Source: Brevibacillus sp042683565
GTDB lineage: Bacteria; Bacillota; Bacilli; Brevibacillales; Brevibacillaceae
DNA length: 64,000 nucleotides
Direction: 5' to 3'
Assembly (NCBI RefSeq): GCF_042683565.1
Contig: NZ_JBHUJW010000001.1
Span: 69,757 to 133,756 of the forward strand
Under the pieces are notes generated by a model. The model had not been told where the DNA came from, searched no databases, and saw only the letters and a program-made list of their open reading frames with translations. Of the stretch, positions 34,901-42,800 are shown piece after piece. The translations under genes were made by a program, and so were the position numbers. Each line of letters opens with the position of its first letter. Position 1 is the first letter of the stretch.

Positions 34901-35933
34901 CGCTGTTTTCCCGTTCAAAACGCAAATCCATCGCGGTTTGTTTGCAGCCCGCGGGCGGCTCAGGGTCGGGGTCAGGATCAGGATCGACAGGCACATCTCC
35001 GACCGTAAATTGATAGGTATACGGAGTCGACACGCTCATGCTGGCCGAACCTTGCCGAGCCCGATGGTGCCGGTCGGTAATAGTAAGCGTGACTTCATAC
35101 AGGCCTGGTTCGGTCGGCTTGTACTGGTAGACCTGGCTCCACGGAAAGGGCTTGGGACTGCTGGACTCGTTGACAGGAGGAAGGTACCCGCTCTGGTCGC
35201 GGACTTCCCGATTCGATTCAAATTGGTAGTAGCCTTTCCCGGTCGTCTTGTTGATGACAGACAAGTTCCAAACAAGAATGCCACGGTCATAGTAAGAATA
35301 GTCCGTGGCATTCGCCGAAATGGTCACTTGTTCGTTGACCTTGTATTTGGTTTTGTCCGTAGAGACTTGCCCGGAAGGTTGCGGGGTGGTGCGGAAGTGG
35401 CCGACAGAAATATAGCCGTCTCCGTACGGTTCGAGGTTGTCTCCGATCGTGTACCCGGCTCCGCCGGAGGCTGCGGCTAGTTCTGCGAGGTTGTAGGCTT
35501 GGTAGGAAGGTTCAGCTGACTGATCAATTATTGTAACAGTCTTACTGTATACATTCGCTCCTCCTCCCAATATATAATTACCGTTTCCTTTAAAACGACT
35601 TATCCAATAACTAGCTTCATTTAAGTCAACAAAATACCAACCTCGATCCGCTTTCTTATCTAAGTCGGCAAATCCAAGAGACTTACGGGTATCCAAGGCT
35701 TCATCTACTTTAATATTAGCAATTGTAGCACCCAGAATTGCAGGGATTGATTCAATGTTAATCTTACTAATTGTATTTTGTGGTACTATGTTCTTATTGC
35801 TATCAACCGTCCCTGTGATTATACCATGCAATTCAGGAGAAGCAGCTTCAGCAATGTACTGATAAAAGTTGATTACAAATATTGTTAAAATACTGAGAAT
35901 CAAGCCACATTTTCGTGTCTGCTTTATACTCAT
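31974..35933 (-). CDS. Giant secreted protein with proline linkers and CARDB-like domain, function unknown
   Basis: 1319 residues. An N-terminal hydrophobic stretch ending IAEAAS is a signal peptide. It is built of strand-rich modules: a PKD/Ig-like part (residues about 170-310), an acidic repeat linker (DPDPDPDPEPP), several Cys-containing modules (GCKQTAMDLRF, ECWQKTF, PECDWVL, CIREFAF, RCYGLLL), a CARDB-like domain (about 820-910), a Gly/Pro linker and a C-terminal strand region. No LPXTG or SLH anchor is seen. The first ~140 codons are AT-rich, unlike the rest. It starts nine bases behind the SLH gene, so a shared transcript is likely. No homologue recognised. Confidence 0.8.
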   Translation of the reverse strand: MSIKQTRKCGLILSILTIFVINFYQYIAEAASPELHGIITGTVDSNKNIVPQNTISKINIESIPAILGATIANIKVDEALDTRKSLGFADLDKKADRGWYFVDLNEASYWISRFKGNGNYILGGGANVYSKTVTIIDQSAEPSYQAYNLAELAAASGGAGYTIGDNLEPYGDGYISVGHFRTTPQPSGQVSTDKTKYKVNEQVTISANATDYSYYDRGILVWNLSVINKTTGKGYYQFESNREVRDQSGYLPPVNESSSPKPFPWSQVYQYKPTEPGLYEVTLTITDRHHRARQGSASMSVSTPYTYQFTVGDVPVDPDPDPDPEPPAGCKQTAMDLRFERENSDRELSAVPSGGETIELGDDTRIVVTAAKPGTFKHNGAVMESGPNNNRKLGITEAQQSGTFTITYASDDGTECWQKTFKVNDGEDGIDRCPIITVNGSNLSNGATLEVTPGEEVRLSAKYTNAYGEQGPAEIKWDVTRPDGSVETLPGAYDEVGGRERWGTWNSAKLTLPFGKGNDKHDVLLERGKTYRVKLNFEGALWYGRPECDWVLTIKVRDIACTIAEQQRIEFFKYGEPPSEFPPGGTVLSSLEYDPIYEELFTQTPSGYDTHMKVSANAAGSWYLEYAGKKVALGQKLAANEKLDVVLPEDYGVGEPMKLVFLSETGCIREFAFTVISYKRCYGLLLILEDNFSNQAWTREIERGETVQLEASDIPKGKSLKLFTGEDTKYVVQWFDPDTQTWEYERGDASLPGSSNPRSDHWLRLPRDEDTDMVLGGLYKVVFYDDAGKSPMCDGYFFLQIGDDAPRGENLLIVKSSFSISPKQPQAAGTASTITFQVKNAGQQEHDTTLAVRWESSPQETTLAVDNFKPGEVRTITVPTKYPQQGENFIAHINPAKNRPDNETIWSDNRALWPVQIPKEPEIPNPPGGGGDFDGGEIGLEIYDSDGRELQKLAAQVDGVWEREPATIRVVIDQTKINEGFLRTQQEINAKIAEYKSQLAQSVSGEGIQNVTVTAQPGWIADARSMAVYSPERIELKVSGPGAPQSWQVSSASTGGDYVYTGTIVPTETTWREELQQQKYKAQIDGFVIVMDYSVRFDLSYDSCTTDDEGQEACEAKSVSKTMAGRYTITVKGGERTFAVFEPNATGTLRHTAEWAEYHARDRYPNSRPDDFYAGERILSQIELEPRHRHPVSGKYPVIVSAQAWIAETGMRQTSLQSQLSLVPASPQLWRGPTYSASKLGQREVGVDIPLMGDKQRGFQKDSTYAVYFSVQFRFDAKKGFAHPVKSGGQGHALTDYRIPFRIIANAWERQGIRNHTTR

Positions 35934-35942
35934 TACTTCACC

Positions 35943-36851
35943 CTACTGCTTCGAGAATTGTATTGTTTTCTTCTCTCTTAATAGAGAAGGTATTTTATTA
36001 TAAAAATACCTTGCAGCATTAGAGGAATCCATTCTGTTTATCGCGATAAAACAAGCTTCTTTTATGTTTGCAATCGGGTATTGGAAAGGTTCACCATTTT
36101 CAAAACCAATTACACTACCATCCTTAGTAAAAATTTTAACGTTCAAATATAACGAGTTATCCCCCTTTGGTACAGTACCCTTCAAAACTCCATTAATACT
36201 TTTTAATGAATTATGGAACTCATCCGCATAATAATCCCCCAACTCCAACTGCCACTTATCCTTCCACAAATACCCCAAAATCTTCGCCGCATCCCCCCGC
36301 GTGACGGGCAGGTCTTCGCGGAACTTGGGCTGGCCTGCGGGAGCCGGGTCCATCCAGCCCCAGGTGATGAGGGCGCCGGTGTTGGTGTAGCCGGGCATTT
36401 TTACTCCGCGGTAGGGCTTCCAGGCGTTAAAGACGAGCAGGGCGGCCTCTTCCTTGGTCAGCAGCTTGTTCGGGTCGATCTTGATGCCTTCCAGAATGCC
36501 TGCCTTTTTCGCACGCTCGTACGTTCCCTTTGCCCAGTGGCCTGCGGGCAGTTCAGGTACTGGAGCTGCGTCCTTTACGCCGCGAATCGCCACGAGGCTC
36601 GCCACAAACTGCGACTGCGCGATCTGCTTGTCCGGGTAAAAGCGGCCGTCGGGATATTGCCACATGAAGCCTTTTTGCAAGGCGAGGAGAATCGCATCCT
36701 TGGCAGGGTGAGCGGCAAAGTCAGGCGTTACCTGCTGGGGCTGTACGGCCGAGGCCGGAGAAACCGCCCATGTCCCTCCCCACAACGCTTGTCCTAACGT
36801 GATTCCAGCCATCATCAGGCTTGCTGCCAAGCCCTTCCGTAGCATCTTCAT
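35943..36851 (-). CDS. SLH-domain cell-surface protein
   Basis: 302 residues. Signal peptide (LAASLMMAGITLGQALWGG to ASA). Two clear SLH units (DAILLALQKGFMWQYPDGRFYPDKQIAQSQF and WAKGTYERAKKAGILEG...LTKEEAALLVF) and a third partial one (WGWMDPAP...LPVTRGDAAKILGYLW), which anchor proteins to secondary cell-wall polymers. The last ~100 residues are AT-rich-coded and rich in Asn, Ile, Lys, with no match to SLH or known domains. AAGGGGG precedes the ATG. Probably the cell-wall anchor subunit of this cluster, though a direct link to the giant protein is inference. Confidence 0.85.
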   Translation of the reverse strand: MKMLRKGLAASLMMAGITLGQALWGGTWAVSPASAVQPQQVTPDFAAHPAKDAILLALQKGFMWQYPDGRFYPDKQIAQSQFVASLVAIRGVKDAAPVPELPAGHWAKGTYERAKKAGILEGIKIDPNKLLTKEEAALLVFNAWKPYRGVKMPGYTNTGALITWGWMDPAPAGQPKFREDLPVTRGDAAKILGYLWKDKWQLELGDYYADEFHNSLKSINGVLKGTVPKGDNSLYLNVKIFTKDGSVIGFENGEPFQYPIANIKEACFIAINRMDSSNAARYFYNKIPSLLREKKTIQFSKQ

Positions 36852-36894
36852 CGGTTTTCCCCCTTCTCAATCTATCGATATTTTACCGACTTCG

Positions 36895-37287
36895 TTATTT
36901 TCCAGAAAGAGGATGATCAAGATTTTTTTGAAAAAAGAGACGAAGTGCAGCTGCTGGCGCGTCTCCTTCCAGCTTGTCCACGACCTGCTCATCTTCTACG
37001 ATCAAAACGGTCGGCGTGGCCGCTGCCCCCAAGCGCAGAGCGAGCTGTAAATCGCGTGGCTGGCGGATATCCAGACGTTCCACCGTGTGTTGTGGATATT
37101 CTGCCAAAACCTTCATCAGCTTCGGCGAAAACGATTGGCAATATCCACAGCTGTCGCTGTACACGTACACAATCTTCTTTTCGCTCGCGCTGGCAGTTCC
37201 CCAGGTCCACACCATGCATACCGTTATCAACAGGCTGCCCACAATTGTCAGCCAAAGCCATTTGGAACGAAGCCGAATCCTCATCAT
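36895..37287 (-). CDS. Secreted/membrane-anchored thioredoxin-like protein
   Basis: 130 residues from ATG at 37285-37287 (GGAGAGG nine bases upstream). An N-terminal membrane or signal segment ends near TASA, followed by a thioredoxin fold with VYVYSDSCGYCQSF (CGYC active site) and the cis-Pro region AATPTVLIVED. It probably works outside the membrane in disulfide exchange. The giant protein two genes downstream has many cysteines, so it may be a client; this is inference from context. Confidence 0.82.
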   Translation of the reverse strand: MMRIRLRSKWLWLTIVGSLLITVCMVWTWGTASASEKKIVYVYSDSCGYCQSFSPKLMKVLAEYPQHTVERLDIRQPRDLQLALRLGAAATPTVLIVEDEQVVDKLEGDAPAAALRLFFQKNLDHPLSGK

Positions 37288-37376
37288 TATCCACACCCTC
37301 TCCTATCATGCGTCGATGCACTGCCTATGCAATTGTCAAGGAACCCTGTCTGCATTATCACTCCTTGTATTGAGAC

Positions 37377-37424
37377 AAAAAAAATGACCCGTGGAGGCCG
37401 GTTCGGACCGGTCCTCTGCGAGTC
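37377..37424 (-). terminator. Strong terminator of a small minus-strand unit
   Basis: Minus strand: GACTCG-CA-GAGG-A-CCGGT loop ACCGG-CCTC-CA-CGGGTC then A and eight T. It lies about 260 bases beyond the ywgA stop, which already has its own terminator. Confidence 0.8.
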
Positions 37425-37629
37425 TGCCAGTTCTATTAGGTCTGCCAGGGGATCTGGCGTTTTTCGAGCTTCTATCGCTTCTGCAACTTCCGGGGCTTTC
37501 TGTAGTTTCCGAGCCTCCATACTTCCGATACTGCGGCGACCGCGGGGTACGGATGATCAGCCCCCTTTGCATCGCAGCCATTCCATGTCTTCCTTGACTT
37601 GAAACCGCTCCACAGCCCGCCCTCCACAG
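37425..37629 (-). other. Orphan transcription unit: candidate small RNA or small-peptide gene
   Basis: About 205 bases lie between the ywgA terminator and the next terminator on the minus strand, which implies a separate transcript. It includes a nine-codon ORF (37557-37586, MEWLRCKGG) preceded by GGAAG, and a longer frame from 37520 (MEARKLQKAPEVAEAIEARK...) that would run through the terminator. I do not recognise either peptide. No clear promoter was found. The remaining part of the 395-base gap 37288-37682 holds only the two terminators. Confidence 0.45.
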
Positions 37630-37674
37630 AAAAAAAGACGCATCCCAAACTTTCGCAAGTTCAGTCCATACGTC
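37630..37674 (-). terminator. ywfO-ywgA terminator
   Basis: Interrupted stem with terminal arms GACG/CGTC and apical arms AACTT/AAGTT, then seven T on the minus strand, nine bases behind the ywgA stop. Confidence 0.75.
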
Positions 37675-37682
37675 CCCCGCCC

Positions 37683-38213
37683 CTACATCGCCGTACTTTC
37701 GTTGTTGTCCTCTTTCATCAATTCCCGCAATTCTTCCACAAACTCCTGGCCCTTCCGGATTTCATCCTCGGTGTAGCGCTGCTTGCTCTTGAAGGTGAAG
37801 ATTTTCGCCTTCATTTCCTCATAGGGCAGGTCATTGAAATACAGGATAGTCGAGACCAGCTCCAAAAAGCGGGAGTTTTCCTCGTTCATGCGGCGGATGG
37901 CACGCTCGCCGCGGCCGAAGTCCACCTCGTGGAAGCGGAGAAAGTCGCGTCCCGTCTCGTTTAGCTTGTAACGGTACATATGGATCGCGCCCTTGCTCTC
38001 CATTTGCTCGTCCAAAAGGCCCATGTTGCACAGCTCGTCCACGCGCAGCGTCAGCTCTTCCGAATACGGGCCGTACATGTGAAACTCATAGCGCTCATCG
38101 AAGTCCATCTGCAGATGTTTTCCTATGTATACCATTTTTTGCAGCTTTTTTCGCCCACTCACTTCGCCTACGATTTCTATCAAGCGTATGATTTTGGCGT
38201 GACGATTAAGCAT
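37683..38213 (-). CDS. ywgA: YwgA family protein
   Basis: 176 residues of a conserved Bacillales family of unknown function. The N-terminus (IIRLIEIVGEVSGRKKLQKMVYIGKHL) and the FHMYGPYSEELTLRVDELCNMGLL segment recall winged-helix proteins of the antitoxin/Panacea kind. Its start overlaps the end of ywfO by 8 bases, so translation is coupled. The same pair order exists in B. subtilis. Confidence 0.82.
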   Translation of the reverse strand: MLNRHAKIIRLIEIVGEVSGRKKLQKMVYIGKHLQMDFDERYEFHMYGPYSEELTLRVDELCNMGLLDEQMESKGAIHMYRYKLNETGRDFLRFHEVDFGRGERAIRRMNEENSRFLELVSTILYFNDLPYEEMKAKIFTFKSKQRYTEDEIRKGQEFVEELRELMKEDNNESTAM

Positions 38214-39501
38214 CTTCCATCACTCCCAGACGTTCTCGAATCTTCCGGGACAGGTCCCCCGGCAAAGCCATGACTTTATCTAAAGGAAAGTACAATTTGT
38301 AATCAAACCGGCGCTTGCCGCTGATGGCCTGCACGATCTCGGACTTCTGGGAAAGCTCGACCAGCTCTCCCGACGGCATCTGCAGCATGATCGGAATCCG
38401 CTCTTCCTCTTCGCCGGCACGGTAAAAATCATACGGAAGATCTGATGTGGTGTCTACCTCCAAATAATACATCGGGTCGATGCCCGCCTGTTGGAACATG
38501 TCCTTCAACTCTGCCAGCAAGCGGAAATCTCTCGGGTTATATTCGACGTATTTGTAGAGATTCCTGTCCAGAAAACGCCCGCACAAATCTTTCAAGATCG
38601 GGTCTCCCTCGTTGCGCCACAGCTGCATGTAGAACAAAATGACAGATTCATCGAGGGCCAAATAATCTTGCAGCTCGACCTTTTCCTGTAAAAAGGGCAG
38701 CAGCATGACCGGCTCCTGCATGAACGGATAGCCTTGGGAAAACAGCAGCTTGGCCCGCTGGAATATTTTCCGCAGGATGACCTCCGCGCTGCGCGTCACC
38801 GGGTGAAAATACACCTGCCAGTACATCTGGTAGCGGGACATGATGTAGTCCTCGACCGCGTGCATGCCGCTGAATTTAAAGACAATCCCGTCCTCCTGCG
38901 GCCGCATCACGCGCAAGATTCGCTCGATCTCGAAGTTGCCGTAATTGACCCCCGTGTAGTAAGCGTCGCGCAGCAGATAGTCCATCCGGTCCGCGTCCAG
39001 TTGGCTGGAGATCAGGCTGACGATCAGCTTGTTGTCATACGTCTTGTTGATGACCTCCGCCAGCTTCTTCGGGAAATCATCGTCAAAGCGGCGCAGAATC
39101 CGGTTGATCTGCGTATCGCCGAGCAAAATCGCCCGCGTCCAGTCCTCGTGGTGGTAGCGGAATACTTTTTCAAAGGAATGGGAAAAGGGGCCGTGGCCCA
39201 CGTCGTGCAGCAGACCGGCGCACAGGCAGAGCAGCTTTTCTTCGTAGGTGAGGTGAATCCGCTCCTCGAACGTCTCCAAAATTCGCCGCATCAGCTCATA
39301 CACGCCGAGCGAATGGTTGAACCGGCTGTGTTCGCCGCCGTGAAAAGTAAAATAGCTGGTGCCCAGTTGCCTGATCCGGCGCAGCCGTTGAAATTCTGCA
39401 GAGTTGATCAAATCCCAAATGAACTGGTCGCGCACGTGGACGTAGCGGTGCACCGGGTCTTTGAATACCTTTTCTTCATGGAGAAGCTGTGGCTGTTGCA
39501 T
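38206..39501 (-). CDS. ywfO: HD-domain phosphohydrolase (YwfO, dNTPase-like)
   Basis: 431 residues from ATG at 39499-39501 (AAGGAG eight bases upstream). HD metal motif: HSLGVYELMRR with the upstream RFNH, then LLHDVGHGPFSHSFEK and later the Asp of QLDADRMDYLLRDAYYTG. It belongs to the SamHD1/dGTPase-like group; B. subtilis YwfO has been studied as a nucleotide triphosphohydrolase. Substrate here is not determinable. First gene of ywfO-ywgA. Confidence 0.9.
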   Translation of the reverse strand: MQQPQLLHEEKVFKDPVHRYVHVRDQFIWDLINSAEFQRLRRIRQLGTSYFTFHGGEHSRFNHSLGVYELMRRILETFEERIHLTYEEKLLCLCAGLLHDVGHGPFSHSFEKVFRYHHEDWTRAILLGDTQINRILRRFDDDFPKKLAEVINKTYDNKLIVSLISSQLDADRMDYLLRDAYYTGVNYGNFEIERILRVMRPQEDGIVFKFSGMHAVEDYIMSRYQMYWQVYFHPVTRSAEVILRKIFQRAKLLFSQGYPFMQEPVMLLPFLQEKVELQDYLALDESVILFYMQLWRNEGDPILKDLCGRFLDRNLYKYVEYNPRDFRLLAELKDMFQQAGIDPMYYLEVDTTSDLPYDFYRAGEEEERIPIMLQMPSGELVELSQKSEIVQAISGKRRFDYKLYFPLDKVMALPGDLSRKIRERLGVMEDA

Positions 39502-39621
39502 CCTGGACACTCCTTTCCGCTTTTCTCTCTCGTAGTTGCCCCTATCATATCACAGCCTTTTCCTGCGGGAAAACGGCATCAGCCGTTCGTCTATCATACT
39601 TGTGGAACAAAAAACCTGCAC

Positions 39622-39654
39622 AAAAAGAAGAAGCGCCCCTGCGAGCACTTCTTC
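39622..39654 (-). terminator. RND efflux operon terminator
   Basis: GAAGAAG and CTTCTTC arms with inner GC pairing, then CTTTTTG on the minus strand, 36 bases behind the stop. Confidence 0.75.
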
Positions 39655-39689
39655 CCCGGCGAGCAGCCGTGACAGCCGCAGCGTTGCGA

Positions 39690-42600
39690 TCAATGCATTT
39701 CCGCTTCCGCTCCGTACAAATCGGGACGCTTGGCTGCCCGTCTCGCCTGCTTTTTCAATTTTCGCTGCGCCAGCACGGTGTAAAAGGATGGGACGACCAC
39801 GAGCGTCAGCATGGTGGAGAACAGCAGACCCGATATGATCGTCACCGCCAGCGGCTTGAACAGCACGTCGCCGGAAATGGCGAGCGGCATCAGACCAGCC
39901 ACGGCTGTCAGGGAGGTCAACAGAATCGGCCGCAAGCGCGCTTCCCCTGCCGAAATGACCGCCGCCTTCAATTCTACCCCGGCATGGCGGGCCTCCTCGA
40001 TAAATTCGATAAACACGATCCCGTTCCGCACGACGATCCCGGAGAGGGAAATGACGCCCATCATCGTCATGAAGCCCAGCGGCGTCTGCGTGACGAACAG
40101 CCCGATCAGGCTGCCGGACACCGCCAGATAGACCGTGCTCATGACCAGCACCGGAATGGTGAGCGAGTAGAATTGCATGGCGATCAGGATGAGGATCAGG
40201 AAGACGACCAGAACCGAAAGTTTGCCCATATCAATGAAGATGTCTGTTTGCTCGGACGTCTCCCCGCCGATCTCATAGCGGTAGCCCTCCGGAAGCGAGA
40301 GGCTGCTTAGCTTGGTGCCAATCTCTGCCATCACTTCCGTAGCAGTCCGCCCTCTCAGGTCGCTCGAGACAGTCACGCTGCGCGACAAATCGCGATGGGG
40401 GATCGTCTGCGTACTGAAGGTCGGCTTGACTTCGGCCAACTGGGACAGCGGAATCAGCTCGCCCCGTGCGTTCGCAACGCTAAGCCGCTGGAACAGGACG
40501 GACGGCTCCTCCTGCCCTTTTTGCAGGAACAGCTTGATGTCGAGCAGGTCTGTGCCCGAATCGAATTCGCTGACGGTAATGCCTTCGCTGACGAGGCGCA
40601 AGGTTTGGGATAAATCGGTGTAGTTGATCAGCTTTTGCTCCATCAGATCCTTGTTGACGACAAATTCGAGCGTGTACCGCTCCACGCCGAAGTCGTCCTG
40701 GATGTCGTACGTCCCTGCTGTGTCCGCTACCAGATCTTTGACCTGCGCCGACAGGGAGCGGAGCGTCTCAATATCTTCACCGTAGATGCGGATCACGACA
40801 GGCTTGCCGACAGGTGGCCCTGCCTCGAGCTGCTTGGGCAAAATCGTCGCCTCCGGATACATCTTTTTGAATTCCTCCGCCCACGGCTCCATCATGTCTT
40901 CGATCTTCGCTTTCTTTTTGTCGAAGCGGACGACGAGCTGCCCTACCGTGATCCCGTTGCCTGCCGCCGTGTCGCCTCCGAACATTTTGGGAGCACTTCC
41001 GCCTGCGTAAGACGCGACGGACTCAATCCCCGGCTGCTTCATGATCCATTCCGAAACGCCGCGGACGACCCGATCGGTCTCGTGAATGCTGCTGCCTACC
41101 GGGACGCGAATATTGACAAGAAATTCCGGGCGGTCGTCGTTCGGGAACAGCTGCACCGGCGTCAACGGAATCAGCCCGTAAGCCGCCGTTCCGATCAGCA
41201 CCCCGATCATCCCGGCGAGCAGCGGACGGCGCAAAATTTTCGGCATCAGCCGGGTCGCGTACCATTTCGTCAATTCCGTCAATTGCTTGCCGAGCAGTCC
41301 GGCCGGTTTCCGGTAGCCGTCTGCGCCTGCTTTTCGGCGTTGCTCGTACCACTGGCGAAAAATCGGGATGATCGTGAGCGACATGAGCATGGATGCCAGC
41401 ATCGTCAGGGAAATGATGACGGGGACGGGACGGATGAACTGTCCGGCATTCCCGTTCAAAAACATGAGCGGAGCAAACGAGGCGATCGTCGCCAGCGTCG
41501 CCGTCACGATGGAGATGGACACTTCCTTCGCGCCATTGACAGCGGCCTGCAGCGGTTTTTCGCCCAGGACGGACAGGCGGCGCTCGATATTGTCATTGAC
41601 CACGACCGCGTCGTCCACGAGAATTCCCAAGACAATAATCAGGGAAACGATCGAAATCATGTTCAGGGAAATGCCCAAGGTCGGCAGGAACAGCATGCCG
41701 ACTGCCAGCGAAATGGGAATCGCCAGCGCCACCACAAAGGAGGTAATCAGGTTCAAACCGAGTGTACATACCAGGAGAACCGCCACGATCGCGATCGACA
41801 TTTCCCGGGTAAGATCGGAGAACAAATCGTCTACCCGTTCATTCTGGCTATAGATCGAATGTTTCTCGGCCCAATCCGGGAGAGATTTTTGCAGCGTGAC
41901 CATCATATCATCTACGCGCTTTTGCAGGGAGGGCACGTCGCTGCCTGTCTCGGCATTGACACTGACCGAGATGGACGGCTTGCCGTTATAGTACGAGATC
42001 GCCTTGACGCTTTCGGTCGTCAGTTTCACGGTGCCGACATCTTTCAGATAGATGGGGTACCCTTCCTGGGTGCGGCTGATGATGACGCGGTTCAGCTCCT
42101 CCACATTGGCCGTCTCTGCCAGCTTTAGCTGATAGGTCCGCTTGTCGGTCGTCAGGTCTCCGAGCGGAATTTTTTCATTTTCCTTTTTGACCGCCATCAT
42201 GACCTGACCCCAGGTAAGCCCGTACTGGCTCAGCTTCTGGGTATCGACCTCGATGTGTACTTCCTCCTCGGGCAGGCCCTCGACTGTCACGTCCGCGACG
42301 TTCGGGATCGTGCGCAGCTGCTCCTTCCACGACTTCATCATCGAACGCAGGCTGTACAGATGCTCGGTCGTATCGGCTGTCACTGCGAACGTCTGGACGA
42401 AGGTGCGGTTCAGGTCGTCGTTGATCTTTGGCTGCTTCGCGTCAGCAGGCAAATCCGCCTCCGCATCTTTCACCTTTTTCCGCAGTTCATCCCACTTCTG
42501 CTTGGGGTCTACACCGTTTTTGGTCTCCACGATGATCGAGGATACGCCCAGAGACGAGGTCGAGGAAATATAGTTGAGCCCTTGCAGCTCGTTGATTTTT

Positions 42601-42800
42601 TCCTCCAGCTTTTTCGTGACAGTCTGCTCCACTTTTTCCGGCGAAGCTCCCGGGTAGATCGTCGTGACGGTCGCCATGTTGATGATGATGTCCGGCGACT
42701 CCTGCTTCGGCAACTGAAAGAAGCTGAGAAAGCCGACAAGCACGATCATGACGAAAAACAAAAGCGTAATTTTCCGCTTGCGTACGATGTACTCGATCAC
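39690..42800 (-). CDS. RND-family efflux permease (SwrC/AcrB-like)
   Basis: 1036 residues, the usual RND length. N-terminal IVRKRKITLLFFVMIVLVGFLSF is TM1, followed by two large extracytoplasmic loops and 12 TMs in total. The proton-relay pair is in LGILVDDAVVVNDN (TM4), with the repeat counterpart GIVVRNGIVFIEFIEEARH. As in other Firmicutes there is no outer-membrane partner. Related Bacillus SwrC exports lipopeptide surfactant. The start overlaps the adaptor gene by 4 bases (ATGA), so translation is coupled. Substrate unknown. Confidence 0.93.
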   Translation of the reverse strand: MIEYIVRKRKITLLFFVMIVLVGFLSFFQLPKQESPDIIINMATVTTIYPGASPEKVEQTVTKKLEEKINELQGLNYISSTSSLGVSSIIVETKNGVDPKQKWDELRKKVKDAEADLPADAKQPKINDDLNRTFVQTFAVTADTTEHLYSLRSMMKSWKEQLRTIPNVADVTVEGLPEEEVHIEVDTQKLSQYGLTWGQVMMAVKKENEKIPLGDLTTDKRTYQLKLAETANVEELNRVIISRTQEGYPIYLKDVGTVKLTTESVKAISYYNGKPSISVSVNAETGSDVPSLQKRVDDMMVTLQKSLPDWAEKHSIYSQNERVDDLFSDLTREMSIAIVAVLLVCTLGLNLITSFVVALAIPISLAVGMLFLPTLGISLNMISIVSLIIVLGILVDDAVVVNDNIERRLSVLGEKPLQAAVNGAKEVSISIVTATLATIASFAPLMFLNGNAGQFIRPVPVIISLTMLASMLMSLTIIPIFRQWYEQRRKAGADGYRKPAGLLGKQLTELTKWYATRLMPKILRRPLLAGMIGVLIGTAAYGLIPLTPVQLFPNDDRPEFLVNIRVPVGSSIHETDRVVRGVSEWIMKQPGIESVASYAGGSAPKMFGGDTAAGNGITVGQLVVRFDKKKAKIEDMMEPWAEEFKKMYPEATILPKQLEAGPPVGKPVVIRIYGEDIETLRSLSAQVKDLVADTAGTYDIQDDFGVERYTLEFVVNKDLMEQKLINYTDLSQTLRLVSEGITVSEFDSGTDLLDIKLFLQKGQEEPSVLFQRLSVANARGELIPLSQLAEVKPTFSTQTIPHRDLSRSVTVSSDLRGRTATEVMAEIGTKLSSLSLPEGYRYEIGGETSEQTDIFIDMGKLSVLVVFLILILIAMQFYSLTIPVLVMSTVYLAVSGSLIGLFVTQTPLGFMTMMGVISLSGIVVRNGIVFIEFIEEARHAGVELKAAVISAGEARLRPILLTSLTAVAGLMPLAISGDVLFKPLAVTIISGLLFSTMLTLVVVPSFYTVLAQRKLKKQARRAAKRPDLYGAEAEMH

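Noticed and set aside
37336..37581. 81-residue minus-strand ORF overlapping the orphan transcript
   Set aside because: It runs through the terminator hairpin and has no convincing ribosome site; low-complexity basic translation.
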